Shown here: piece by piece, positions 32,468 to 43,021 of the stretch
Position numbering within the stretch: position 1 is the first letter of the stretch
Layout of the letters: every line of letters begins with the position of its first letter
DNA from: Trichostrongylus colubriformis
Taxonomy: Eukaryota; Nematoda; Chromadorea; Rhabditida; Trichostrongylidae
Direction of reading: 5' to 3'
NCBI GenBank assembly: GCA_963978905.1
Contig: OZ022256.1
Location: 22,073,743 to 22,137,742 of the forward strand
Length of the DNA: 64,000 bases
Notes under the pieces: model-generated
Databases searched by the model: none
What the model was told of the DNA's origin: nothing
Seen by the model: the letters and a program-made list of their open reading frames with translations, nothing else
Position numbers and translations under genes: made by a program

Positions 32468-33418
32468 ATGTCAACCGACCTGAACACAGCCGAGTTGGAG
32501 CAACTGCTCTTGGAAGAGCCTTCAACTGCAGAGCAACTGGCGTCGATGAAGATCACTTTGGATCGCCTGATGAACAAGGTCGACGAAATCGCGGCAACAG
32601 ACACCCAACAGGTGCGAAAATCTACGGGTACTATCGCAAAGAGGTTGGCCAATCTACGCGAGGTACCTGCACAGTTGTTAGTGGGTAATTCTGCTAAATC
32701 CGCTAAACAACTGGAGAAAAAGGCAAGCTCAAAGATTAATGAGGAGTGCGACCTCATTGCAAAAGAGCTTGAAAACTTGGAAAGGTTAGAAATTGGAAAC
32801 AGCCAAATCAAAAACGTGGTGCGTAATACGCTCACAACTGTGTTGAAAGCCAAGGTCTGGCAAGACGGACAAGTGGCTCCACCTACCGTACAGGGCGGAT
32901 ATGAATCAGAGTGTCGTGGTTGCGAAACACAACTTTCTGATGTTTTCCACGTTCAGGACTTTCACCACAAATCAGCAGGTGATGATACAACAAATCCACT
33001 GATTGTATACGAGCAGCTCAACAGAAGTGAATTCGATAACGTCGAATATCAGTTGAATTTCGATCCAGTAGCTGCTGCGCAAGGTAGGTCCCTCCACACA
33101 ACTGGAAGACCTAACAACTGCAAAGGTGACTTCCAGCCAGAAAGGACGACCGAATTGAGGCCGAGGAGAGAGGACTCGAGCCGCTCGTTGTCGACGCAGT
33201 GCCCAAACCAAGGTGAGTCTCGTCCCTGGAAGGGTAGCATAGCATCGATATTTGCGGCTAAGGCCTTGCCCGAAGTAGAGGTACTCAAAGACCCTCAAGG
33301 GAAAAGATTTGACGAGTTCATCATGAGATTCACCATGAAATACTTGAACCTCGGACTGACAACGATCTGCTCAATCAATTACTGCTTTCCAAACTTGAAG
33401 GATACCCGAAAGCAGTAG
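32468..33418 (+). pseudogene. Gag, N-terminal part (frameshifted)
   Basis: The first ATG of the frame is at 32468 (MSTDLNTAELEQLLLEE). The first 130 residues are charged and probably coiled-coil (LASMKITLDRLMNKVDEI, heptad-like). From about residue 250 the capsid-like part begins (FAAKALPEVEVLKDPQGKRFDEFIMRF). Near 33360 a one-base shift moves the capsid into the frame used downstream, so this piece ends at an off-frame stop at 33416-33418. Confidence 0.8.
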
Positions 33419-34668
33419 CAAGAGCTCTTCCCAGACACGTAAGGAAGGGGGATTTCGACAGCCTCGCAGGAACACTACGGTCGAAATTCAAAACAAACGA
33501 CTCTGCTATGCAGATGAAGGCATATATGGATCTGAAACGCCTCAGAAAGGCGGAAGACCTCACAGGATATTGCTTTGAGTTGGAGAGACTGACCAGGGAG
33601 GCTTACCCTGACGCATCAGAAGAAGAGCTCTCCCGCACCAGAGCAGGAGAACTCGTGAGCCAACTTACGGACTGGCCGGAATATCTCCAACTCTATACAA
33701 CCATGGAGATTGCGCCAAAGGAATTGGCGTACGATATGGTGAAAACGATGGCGCAGAGATGTGAGAGAGGCAAGGAAGTGGCAGCAGCTATGCGAGATAA
33801 TCGGGAAGGATACATTCGAAATCGCCAGGAGGGCGGAAAACGCAAAGCCAGTCCCACTTACAGAGCTTCGGATACTCATAACTCAACCCTTGCATCAGAA
33901 GTTACATCTTGCAAAAGCAAGGAAAGCGCTCAAGCAAGGAAGGATCCTCCCAGACCCGCAAAATGCTACCATTGTAACAAACATGGGCATCTAAAGAGAG
34001 ATTGTATACTCCTAAATAAGCAAAGCGCTAAAGGAAACGCAGTCAAACAAGAACAACAAGTAAAAGCTGCTAAGATATTCACGGCAACTCTGCAAAAATG
34101 GGTATGTGGCGCCGTCAAAGTTGAAAGCGAAAGCGAACTGGTTGGAAAACAAACGACTACGGAAGTACAACTTTTGGGAATGTCGCGTAGAGCACTGTTA
34201 GACACGGGCTCTCAAATTAGCATCATACCACTGCAAATGCTGCGAACAGCCTTAGATGAAGGATTCGATCTGGACGGCGATGTGGAAGAAATTCCACCAA
34301 GCAGGCAAAAGCCAGTGTATGATGCGTCGGGCAACAAAATGTCGTTCAAAGGAGCAACAAGGTTGACCATACAACCGAAGAACGGAAAAAAACAGCGTAT
34401 TGCCGTTTTTGTAATGACTGGCGGAGATGGTATGTTGGTCTTGGGTACCAACGCTCTCAGAAAGTTTGGATATGACCTTACGCGTCAGAAACCCGCCGAT
34501 GCCGCAGTGCGACCGTTACCCGAAGAAGTGGAAAAGGACCCTTTCGCGAGTGAGCAAGTTACGAATAACGGCTCTTTTCACCCAGTCACAATCGCTAAAA
34601 GGATATATATACGACCAGGAGAAACAGCTTCAGTACCTTTAATATTGTGCTGTTCCGGAGTCTCATAG
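33370..34668 (+). pseudogene. Capsid C-terminus, zinc knuckle and aspartic protease
   Basis: Continues gag in the second frame: capsid with LEGYPKAVARALP and FELERLTREAYPD, then one CCHC knuckle CYHCNKHGHLKRDC that binds element RNA, and a retropepsin with active site ALLDTGSQISIIP and the flap/C-terminal VLGTNALRKFGYDL. The frame ends at an off-frame stop created by the MITE-associated insertion at 34639. No gag-pol frameshift site is evident, so gag and pol may be one polyprotein. Confidence 0.88.
34625..34638 (+). repeat. 14-bp direct repeat left of MITE insertion
   Basis: CAGCTTCAGTACCT, repeated exactly at 34977-34990. Removing one copy plus the insert (352 bp) brings the protease and RT frames back into the same phase, which supports its origin as an insertion duplication. 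Confidence 0.8.
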
Positions 34669-34976
34669 TTATCTGAATGTTTGAAAACAGTTGCGACTCC
34701 AAAATATTTATTCAAAAGACTCAAAAGACCCCTCAAAAGTCTCGAAAGTCTTGAAAATATTGCAATATTTCGGCGTATAACGCCTTCTTCAGGCCCTGCC
34801 AGTGACGAATGGTGCAGGAAAAAAGGCATTTCCTGCACCCTTCGTCACTGGCAGGGCCTGAAGAAGGCGTTTTATACGCCGAAATATTGCAATATTTTCA
34901 AGACTTTCGAGACTTTTGAGGGGTCTTTTGAGTCTTTTGAATAAATATTTTGGAGTCGCAACTGTTTTCAAACATT
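34639..34976. mobile_element. Palindromic fold-back MITE nested in the gypsy element
   Basis: From 34673 to 34979 the sequence is an almost perfect palindrome. The arms of about 150 bp run from CTGAATGTTTGAAAACAG to its complement, with a loop of only about 8 bases near 34820. A 34-base non-palindromic stretch lies between the left direct repeat and the left arm. No coding capacity. It splits protease from RT. A one-armed relative is at 27864-27960. Confidence 0.92.
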
Positions 34977-34990
34977 CAGCTTCAGTACCT
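34977..34990 (+). repeat. 14-bp direct repeat right of MITE insertion
   Basis: Second copy of CAGCTTCAGTACCT. Its first three bases also complete the palindrome arm. Confidence 0.8.
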
Positions 34991-36361
34991 GTTCGATGCG
35001 ACAACCTCACTCAAGGAGGAATCTTCTGCTCACAAGAGTGCTTGATTCCAGATTTTATCTGGAAAGAAAAAAACCAAATAATGGAACTCCCTTTGACGAA
35101 TCCCTCTGCAGGAGCAAAGATATTTCGAGTAGGGGAGGAGGTGGGTGTGTTGGAATCCACGAAAGTCGTGGACGCTGAACCTGTGAGGTGCTCCGGAGAT
35201 ATGTTGGAGCGCACAGTAGAACCACCCGCAGATCGACTGGAGAGATTGCTATGCGCACTCCACCAGAACAGAACTAACGGAGAGGGTTGTGAGTCAGTAG
35301 ACAAGCTGGTGCTGCGCTACGCCCATGTCTTCGCCGTAAGCGAACAGGAGCTAACGCAGACAACACTAGTGGAACATAATATCGACACTGGTGAGTCCTT
35401 GCCGATCCGTCAGAAGGCCCGACCGATACCATTAGCCACACATGTGGAGCTCAAACAGATACTGAATGATCTGCATGCAAGGAAGATAATTGAGCCAAGT
35501 AGGTCGAGCTGGGCATCGCCCATCGTATTGGTTCAGAAGAAAGACGGATCACTTCGATTGTGCGTGGACTATCGAAAAGTCAACCAGGTGACCAAAATCG
35601 ATAGCTATCCGTTGCCCACAATCGATACGATTTTACAAAATATGAAGGGCAAGAAGCATTTCTCCACCTTGGACCTGTCTTCGGGATATTGGCAGATAAG
35701 TCTATCTGAGGAGGCAAAGGAGAAATCGGCCTTCACCACCACGGAGGGCTTATATCAATTTCGAGTGTTGCCTTTCGGTTTAGCATCGTCACCCGCAGTG
35801 TTCCAGCGGCTGATACACATGGTTCTAAGCCCAAAACTTGGAGATGATGTTTTCTGCTACCTGGATGATATAATGGTGGCGACCGAAACGATGGAGGAGC
35901 ATCTCCAGGTATTGGAGCGGATTTTGCAGGAGTTGTCGAAAGCACGACTCAAGCTGAACCCAAAGAAATGCGTGTTGCTAGAAAGGAGAGTGGAATTCCT
36001 TGGGCACGTAATTGATCAGAATGGGTTGCATATAAATCCCGCCAAGATGGAGGCGATTAAGAACTTTCCGCTACCCCAGTCGCGCTCGGACCTTCGAACT
36101 TTTCTCGGTATTTGCTCATATTACCGAAAGTTCGTGCTAGGTTTCTCTAAAGTGGCTTCACCGCTACATGAGATGACATCCGAAAAAGCGCAATTCAAAT
36201 GGGATGCATCGCGGAAGGTATGTTTCGAAAAATTGAAATCAATCATAATACAAGCGCCAGTATTGGCACAGCCGGATATCGAAGCAGCAAGAACGGGTAA
36301 AAGACCCTTCAAAATCCACACTGATGCGAGTACCCAAGGTCTTGGGGCTGTCTTGAGCTAA
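34991..36361 (+). pseudogene. Gypsy reverse transcriptase and start of RNase H
   Basis: The open frame runs from within the MITE to an in-frame TAA at 36359-36361. The RT motifs are PIRQKARPIP, SPIVLVQKKDGSLRLCVDYR, FSTLDLSSGYWQI (motif A), FRVLPFGLASSPAVFQRL (motif B), DVFCYLDDIMVAT (YLDD, motif C) and VEFLGHVIDQNGL. RNase H begins with FKIHTDASTQGLGAVL (first catalytic Asp). The stop lies right after this, inside RNase H. Catalytic residues are intact. Confidence 0.93.
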
Positions 36362-37762
36362 GAGGGAGACGACGGGTTTCTACACCCAGTGTTCTTTGCT
36401 TCAAAGGGGCTGTCTCGTTGTGAGAGAAATTATCATGTGACTGACTTGGAAGCGCTGGCAGTCGTCTTCGCTTTGAGGAAGTTTCACATGTTTATATATG
36501 GTCTTCCTGTAGAGGTGTACACCGATCACCAACCTCTGACTGCCCTCTTCAAACGAACAAATGTCTCAGCGCGTGTGCTCCGATGGGCACTGGAGCTGCA
36601 GAAGTATAATCCCAAAATTATCTATGTAAAAGGGGCGGCAAACCGTGTGGCTGACGCATTGAGTCGTGGCGCTACTCCACTCGACGAGGTAGGGAGTATG
36701 GGTGCGATCCCAAACGAACTCATTGTGGCTGCGACGGTGAAAGAGAGTGAATGGACAGAGGAACTCAGACAGAATCCGACTTATGCCGAGGTCATAGATA
36801 ACCTCGAAAAAGGAAACCTGGATCGTGAGGTTACCCTCCCAGAATTCTTACAAAAATTCAAAGTAGCAGACTTTGTTATGGATCAAGGGTATCTAGCGTT
36901 GTTAGGAAACTGCTCGTTACGCAGAGTTGTTCCGAAGTCGAAGAGAAAACCTATATTTGAGGAAGCGCATGCTGGTCTACTGGCTGGACACTTTAGTTCA
37001 AAGAGACTGATCAGACAACTATCAAAAAGTCTGTTCTGGCCAACCATGAAGCGAGATATTATTCAGTGGTCTCGAGAGTGCAGAGAGTGCCTCTGTCACA
37101 ATCATCGGCATCCAATGACACCGGCACTGAAACCCATAGTGACAACAAAGCCATATGAGCTTGTTGGGGTAGATATTATAGAGATGGGACTCACTTCCGA
37201 AGGAAACCGATACATACTCAGCGTAGTTGATCACTTTTCGAAATTCGGAGGAGCATATGCCATTCCATCGAAAGCCGCAACGACAGTGGCTAGGGTACTT
37301 TTCCAAAGGTGGATTGCGGAAGGAGGACGTCAACCGAAGTGTATTCTCTCAGACCAAGGAGGTGAATTTGATAACCGATTGATGCAAGAACTCAACTCAC
37401 TGATGGACATAGACCATGTATTCACAAAAGGCTATAACCCTCGAGAGAATGGTCTGACGGAAAGGTTCAATCAAACAATTTTGCAGATGTTGAGGAAAAA
37501 GGTGACTGTGCCCACAGAGTGGGACAAAACACTTCCATTCTGTGTATTCGCCTATAACACAACTGCACACGACTCCACCGGAGAATCTCCGTTCTACTTA
37601 CTACATGGATTTGATCCGTATGTTCCATGGAGAACAGTACCAACCCATGGGTTGGACGAGTATACCGTGGATTTGGATAGTTACGCGCAGGAGGTAACTG
37701 TGGCCACAAAATTGGCTCATGAATACGCACAGAAAAGAATGCCAAAATGCGGAGAAAGATGA
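36362..37762 (+). pseudogene. Gypsy RNase H (rest) and integrase
   Basis: Same frame as the RT after the single stop. RNase H continues with CERNYHVTDLEALAVVFAL and VYTDHQPLTALF. Integrase follows: the H-H-C-C zinc domain (HAGLLAGHFSSKRL then CRECLCHNH) and catalytic D-D-E (VGVDIIEMG, LSDQGGEFDNRL, RENGLTERFNQT). The frame ends after a one-base shift near 37730. Confidence 0.92.
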
Positions 37763-39321
37763 AAATAGCGTACGATCGGAACAAACAAGTATGCCTGAAG
37801 ACACTGAAAGTAGGTGATCGAGTATACATGAAAGTTCCCAGAGAGAAGCAGTCCTCTCGACATCCCAAGCTAGTCAATCCGTGGGACGGGCCATATCGTG
37901 TGATCGACACGAGTGAGAACAGTGCCTTGATAGCCTCGATAGAAGGGGTTAGAGACCCCGTCAGAGTGCCTTTCGATATGCTGGTAAAGTTGCCCGCGGA
38001 GGTGTCAAATAAACCCCTCAGAACCCGCACAACCCGAAGAAAGAGGGGAAGGCCCAAGAAAAGAATTAATGACTGTGATACTGTTCCGAACAAGGTGATC
38101 TGTTTCAGGATGTTGCTCACCCTGGATCACCCTCTGAATCTGAGAAGAAAATGTGAGTGCGGACTCTTCGACCAGATGGCGCATGTCGCGCTGCATACGC
38201 TCAAGCACCCTATGGCACGCTCGAAGAGAGTTGCGGACATGTTTCAATTGGCCAATGTAGCGTCAATCTCAGAGCAAGAGTGTTGGGGAGAGGAGCGCAA
38301 GGAAGAAGAACTTCGCATGAAAAATTCACAATATCTGACACCGTACGGTATTGCTTTAGCTATGCAGGCACACAGACGCCGTTGTCACCCTTATGCGGAG
38401 GCCGTCGACAGTGCAATGGGTATGAGGTTCGAACATCCAGCACTATTCCCTTTGCCTGTTAAGTACGATGCTGGCACATACATTACAACGGCTTTGTCCA
38501 TGCTGAAACACGTCAAGGTGCCTGGTATGACGACTGAGAGTGCTCAGCAAGTGTTTCTTGCACTACCTTCTGCTTTCGGTCGGGTTCATGCAGAAGTGGA
38601 TTACGAGGACAACATCGTCGTATACGTGTATGAGGACTGGGAGCACTTGGCCCAGAAATTGCTCGATACAAGCATCATTACGGCGATCATAATAGTGTGG
38701 CCAGATCAGATGCCGTCTGACAGGTCAATGAGACAAATGGTAATCGCGTTGGAGCGACACTTACAACCCGGCGGTACTCTCATGTTTTTCCCTAGCCCCT
38801 ATGAGGACGGAAACAGAAAAGAGTGGACTGCTATGGCCCAAGTATGCGCCGAGTTCGTGCGTTTCGTCACAACGCCAGACAGAGGCTTCGAAGCCGTGGT
38901 CAGAGACCATTACAGCGAGGTAATAGAATCGTCGCCGTATACGCATCCCGCTATCTGCCTCGGAACTGAACCCCGCTTCAAGAAATCTCCCTATAGTGGA
39001 CGCCAGATAGTGGTATTTTTGGAGAAGCTCAGGATCACGACTGCAGATATTCTCAAATTAGCCGAATTCATGCCTGCATCCAAGGAGCTTAAGGAAAGAA
39101 GACGACAGGAGAGGATCGAAAGAGCCAAACCTCGCCGAGATGAGCACAAACCAAACATTTTCGTTATTGCGGACCCGAAGCGAAATCGCCATCAATTGAA
39201 TCTGTCATTTCGAAAGCCGAAGAAGAATAATGAGGACAGAATTCTGGTGAAAGATCAGAAGAAAGAACAGAGGAGAAGACGCACTAGTGGATCGCTAACT
39301 CGCACCAGGGAGGTTCACTAG
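37735..39321 (+). CDS. Integrase C-terminus with GPY/F motif plus about 400-residue extension
   Basis: Frame-shifted continuation of integrase: KTLKVGDRVYMKVPREKQ and VNPWDGPYRVIDTSENSALI (GPY/F module). Normally the polyprotein would end soon after. Here it goes on for about 430 codons without a stop. The extension starts with an AT-hook-like RRKRGRPKKR, then a His/Met-rich segment (MAHVALHTLKHPMARSKRVAD), a globular alpha/beta-looking part (VYVYEDWEHLAQKLLDTSI, IIIVWPDQMPSDRSMRQM, LERHLQPGGTLMFFPSPYED) and a very basic tail with a KDQKKEQRRRRTSG segment. There is no membrane segment or chromodomain. Function unknown. The open frame in an otherwise mutated element suggests the extension is a real part of the protein. 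Confidence 0.75.
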   Translation, partial: KNAKMRRKMKIAYDRNKQVCLKTLKVGDRVYMKVPREKQSSRHPKLVNPWDGPYRVIDTSENSALIASIEGVRDPVRVPFDMLVKLPAEVSNKPLRTRTTRRKRGRPKKRINDCDTVPNKVICFRMLLTLDHPLNLRRKCECGLFDQMAHVALHTLKHPMARSKRVADMFQLANVASISEQECWGEERKEEELRMKNSQYLTPYGIALAMQAHRRRCHPYAEAVDSAMGMRFEHPALFPLPVKYDAGTYITTALSMLKHVKVPGMTTESAQQVFLALPSAFGRVHAEVDYEDNIVVYVYEDWEHLAQKLLDTSIITAIIIVWPDQMPSDRSMRQMVIALERHLQPGGTLMFFPSPYEDGNRKEWTAMAQVCAEFVRFVTTPDRGFEAVVRDHYSEVIESSPYTHPAICLGTEPRFKKSPYSGRQIVVFLEKLRITTADILKLAEFMPASKELKERRRQERIERAKPRRDEHKPNIFVIADPKRNRHQLNLSFRKPKKNNEDRILVKDQKKEQRRRRTSGSLTRTREVH

Positions 39322-39352
39322 AGTCGAGACGACTCTGCATTCCCGGCGGACA

Positions 39353-39606
39353 TGTTACGCTGGCTTACAATGAATATGTTTTGTTTTGTTTCGGTGAAGC
39401 TGTTCATATCATCTCACTTACTTGAAGGTATCAATGAAGCAGGGTATCAATGAAGCAGCCATAGTAAATGATGATGAAGATATGGTAACAAGCGATAGCG
39501 AAGACTATAAAAGATCAGTTAGCCGTTAGTGAGTTGAGTTGAGTAGAGTTGAGTTGAGCAATAAAGCATTGCTCCAATCGACTTCCCAGCATCCGGACCA
39601 GCAACT
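39353..39606 (+). repeat. 3' LTR
   Basis: 254 bp, about 97 percent identical to the 5' LTR by direct comparison (about seven substitutions and one indel). A short purine-rich stretch (GGCGGACA) precedes it, which may be the polypurine tract. Confidence 0.95.
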
Positions 39607-39610
39607 ATGG
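39607..39610. repeat. 4-bp target duplication ATGG, right (gypsy)
   Basis: Matches 31942-31945. Confidence 0.85.
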
Positions 39611-39670
39611 CAATTTTTAAAACTGGAGGAGGATGCCAATTCAAGCGCAAATATGAGCAATTGCGTACCT

Positions 39671-39921
39671 AGGGCTGCTTTCATACCTTGCTGCACCACC
39701 GCCGTGGTGGTGCGTGCGAAAGCGAGAGCGAATCATGTCACAGTTTTGGCACTATGCCAAGGTTCTGGCTGCAGATTGAGGTTTGCTCTCGCCGCGACAC
39801 CTGTAGAATGGTCGAAGAAGTTTTATAAACAGAGCGCGTTGACAGAGCGCAGCAGATGTCGGCAACGGGCACATGATTTAGCTGCCGTCGCCGTCGGTGC
39901 CGCAAAGTATGAAAGCGGCCT
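39671..39921. mobile_element. MITE, GGCCGCTTTCATAC family, copy 2
   Basis: Left end AGGGCTGCTTTCATACCTTGC and right end GCAAAGTATGAAAGCGGCCT are inverted repeats of the same termini as at 13109-13560. The interior is shorter and lacks the 20-bp subrepeats except for a GCCGTCGCCGTCGGTGCCGC remnant. It lies only 60 bases from the gypsy 3' LTR. Confidence 0.8.
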
Positions 39922-40175
39922 AAGCCTCACAATGCCAAAGCTTTTTGTTTTTTGTGTATTTTCGTTTCATATTCGCTTTCAGTGCCTTGGGATAGCTTTT
40001 CTCTTCGTTAACTTTTTAGTGTGCCCGTGCTGTAGCGATTTGTGACCCACACGCGTTCCTTCCAAAGATGATGAAAGAGTAGCGGAAAGTGTAAGAGTTC
40101 AAGGAGAGTATGACAATTCTCACCACTGGCGGAAAATGCTAATTGAGACTTCAACTACGAGGCATTGCGCACCGA

Positions 40176-40558
40176 AGGCCGCTTTCATACTGAGCAGCAC
40201 AGGAGTTAACGGCTACAATCGACATAGGCGCCGGCAAAATCATGTGCCGGTCGCTTACATTTGCACTGGCGAGCACTCTCTTTACAACGCTCGCCTCAAC
40301 CACACTGCAGCATGATGATCATGGCGAGAGCCAACGAATTCAAATTTATCTGCCATAGTTTAGCAACACCCCACATTCGAATTTTAATTCGTGGTTATCA
40401 CGGTGCTGCAGTAGGGTTAAACCAAGAGTCATGAAAAGAGCTTATCGCCAGTGTGCCGCAGATGTAGGCGGCCGGCACAAGATTTTGCCACCGTTACTGC
40501 CGGTGCCTCCGTCGATTGCTGCCGTCTACGCCGGTGCTGCAAACTATGAAAGCGGCCT
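40176..40558. mobile_element. MITE, GGCCGCTTTCATAC family, copy 3
   Basis: AGGCCGCTTTCATACTGAGC at the left and GCAAACTATGAAAGCGGCCT at the right. The interior arms also pair (GGCGCCGGCAAAATCATGTG against CCGGCACAAGATTTTGCC). No coding capacity. Third member of the family in this window. Confidence 0.82.
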
Positions 40559-41251
40559 CGGTCTCGCTATGCCGGAATTTTTTAGACCTTGCCAAACTCC
40601 CTTTATGTGTCTCTTGTGTTTTTTCTGTTTCATTACACGTTTTTCAATGCTTTGGAATAAACCCCAGGTTTGGCTCTGGGCTGCAACTGCTCCGAAAACC
40701 TCATAGCAGCCCAATTAAACACAAAAAAACAAAACTGCATATTCAAATCTAACAAAATTGAACACATAAGGCAACACATATCAACCATTATACCTATAAC
40801 CTCATCCATCTTGCTGACCGTAATCAACGTGGATAAAATAACCGAACTCACACTGATAGGCGGCTCACTGTTCATACAATATTACTTACCATTTGAGGGA
40901 TTTATCTCTAATCAGGACAGCGACTCATTCCGTGAGTTTACTCCTTCCAAAGAGACATCCACACGACTGCAAACCAGTCTAATACTACATATTGTTTGAT
41001 TTTGTAAAGCCGTGTCAAACATGTCAACGCGGTAACATCCTTGGATTTGACCTTCTCACCGCTTTCAACCTTGACAACTCCAGGGGTCAGTTGATCGATC
41101 AATGGAATTATTGCTTGGCTATTCTCATGTACGAAAATCCGATTTGTATCGCACTGATCTCTTAATGCTATCTTTATATAAGCTCCAATTCTTCGTCTCG
41201 CTACTGCTTTCGTTTTTGCTAAAACTATTGACGTGATACTCTTTACTCTAT
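40559..41251. other. Intergenic, no gene supported
   Basis: Contains a plus frame (40670-40999) and a minus frame (40938-41273), overlapping and without recognisable domains. Confidence 0.3.
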
Positions 41252-41520
41252 CATTCGTGTGCTGCTTTGCCAAACGAGGTTTCTGGGTGGATCAGTTTTA
41301 TTAACGGCCTGACGTTTCGACCCTTTCGTCGTCTTCAGGGGCATGAAAAGTGGGTCAGTGTTCGCTGAACTTTGACTTATCCGATCAAGCGCTTAAACCC
41401 CTAGCATTTCGGACTTACCCATTCAATCCATGAAAACGTCGAATAGAAGACGATGGTAGCACGTCGCTATCGACTCCTGTTAGAATAATGTGCGACTGGG
41501 AATTACTATACTGCTTACTA
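41252..41520. repeat. Left inverted terminal repeat of Penelope-like element
   Basis: Pairs with the complement of 43022-43325 with scattered differences. It includes, on the minus strand, a hammerhead-like string CTGAAGA...GGGTCGAAACGTC (41338 to 41311), i.e. CUGANGA and GAAAC-GUC motifs with almost no stem III. Such minimal hammerheads are known from Penelope-like terminal repeats. Core pairing is imperfect here. Confidence 0.7.
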
Positions 41521-41690
41521 GGCGCAAGGTAGATTGTCCCAGAGGTCCTGTGTTCTACGGTCTGATTAAGACCCACAAGCATCCCCCTTAAAATGTGACT
41601 TCGATGTCAGCGGACACATATAGAATACGACCAATTATTGGCTGCGTAAGTGGACCAGACGACCGAATATCATAATTCCTCAACATCATC

Positions 41691-42371
41691 GTGAGCCAAC
41701 TGCTGGCCATGGTCCCTGTGCACCTGGTCAATACGACATCATTCCTTGATCACTTACAAAGCGCTAGAATGTACCCTAGCTGCGCTATGGAGTCATTCGA
41801 CCTCACCTTTCTGTACACAAATGTCACAAACGACATGGCCCTACAAGCACTGTGCTTGATAGGCATCACAGTAAGATTAACACTTTGGGCAGGAAAGGAA
41901 TCACATCATGACTCTAGTCAAGGAGTGTCATAGTTGTAACATATTTAAATGGTCAGGCTTGCACCAGCTCTTGCGATATGCTATATGAGTAGAATTAAAG
42001 AACCGGTGCTGGCTCGTAAGCCACTGATGTACTGCAGATCCATCGACGAGTTTATCATAACATAGACGCAGTCTGAGATGGATGAATGTTTTCCTATTCT
42101 TAACGGACAAACGCAGTACATCAAGCTCATTCGAAAGACACCAACAAGTGCTTGGCACCCTTATATTAACACCCAGGTAAAAGTGACCGACGACATGATC
42201 AGCGTTAGGTGGTACCGAAAACGAGGCTCTAAGAACATCCTGATCCACGCGAGATCGGCCCATACCATTGCTGGGAAGAGAGCTGTTGTTAAAAACAAGT
42301 TTAAGATGCTACAGCAGTGTGCACTGGTTGCGGCGAATTACGAGAAACAGTCGCGTTGGCTTCCCGTATAG
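41691..42371 (+). pseudogene. Penelope-like reverse transcriptase, degenerate
   Basis: MESFDLTFLYTNVTNDMALQAL (41790-41850) is RT motif A (S-F-D-x-T-x-LYTNV). In shifted frames follow a CxxCNIFKWSG block, an LAPALAICYMSR block, an MYCRSIDDFI-type motif C (Y-C-R-x-IDD) and then 42078-42371 with MDECFPILNGQTQYIKLIRK and WYRKRGSKNILIHARSAH. Multiple stops and shifts show a dead copy. Confidence 0.75.
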
Positions 42372-42559
42372 CTGCTCGTGACGGACATGATCAACCATCG
42401 TACCACGTTAGAACATTCCCTTATCATAGAAGGCGAGGAACGCTCCCAAGACCGCGTACCGCTTTCTCTGCCCTTTATATCTAACACATTCTCCTAAGCA
42501 ACATGTCGATGCCTAGTTCGTGCTCCGGTTCAAAACGATGTCGTTCTCGTTAATATTCC

Positions 42560-42995
42560 GAACAACAATAATAAACGTCAGCTAGTACGCAACAGGTTCT
42601 ACGACTACGAATGTGCTTCAAAGAATTGCGTAATTTGCCCCAACGGTAAGACAGGAGAATGTACAAAGTCTGGTGTGGTTTACGGGACTGAATGTAGGGA
42701 GTGCAGTTTCAAATATATTTGGGAGACCGACCACGTTTTGATAACGCGCATTAATGGACAGCTGGCCAGTCAAAGAAGGGAAGCAGTAACAACTCAACTT
42801 GGAAGGCACAGTCGTGAACACCACAGCGGGAATGAATATTACGTGAAGTGCAAGATTCTGTCACATAAGACCGAGATTTCATATAGGAAGGCATTAGAAG
42901 CATTTTGGATATCCGTAAGGAGTCAAATAATGAACAACAGAGATGAGTGTCCTTCAATCACAAGTTCCTACCGTTTGTACCGCACTGTGGGTTAG
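42560..42995 (+). pseudogene. Penelope-like GIY-YIG endonuclease with Cys linker
   Basis: The frame runs through a C-x(4)-C-x(2)-C-x(6)-C metal-binding linker (ASKNCVICPNGKTGEC) into GVVYGTECRECSFKYIWET. This corresponds to the GIY...YIG signature but with YIW in place of YIG. Then LGRHSREHHSGNEYYVKC, KTEISYRKALEAFWI and MNNRDECPSIT follow; the family Arg, His and Glu region is present. The endonuclease would nick the target DNA. The Gly-to-Trp change and the broken RT argue against activity. Confidence 0.8.
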
Positions 42996-43021
42996 AATGT
43001 TGTCGCGACTGACAGCACTGT

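Larger units (their letters stand above)
31946..39606 (+). mobile_element. Ty3/gypsy LTR retrotransposon, complete but mutated
   Basis: 7.66 kb with 255- and 254-bp LTRs, a primer-binding-like site, gag, protease, RT, RNase H, integrase and a long C-terminal extension. It is flanked by the duplication ATGG. Order PR-RT-RH-IN defines Ty3/gypsy. LTRs differ at about seven positions plus one indel (near 3 percent), so the insertion is not very recent. Lesions: frameshift in gag near 33360, a 338-bp palindromic insertion plus 14-bp duplication (34639-34990), an in-frame stop at 36359-36361 and a frameshift near 37730. No envelope-like frame with a membrane anchor is seen. Confidence 0.95.

Noticed and set aside
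38010..39321. Gypsy C-terminal extension as an envelope gene
   Set aside because: No signal peptide, membrane segment or cleavage site, and it is in the same frame as the integrase.
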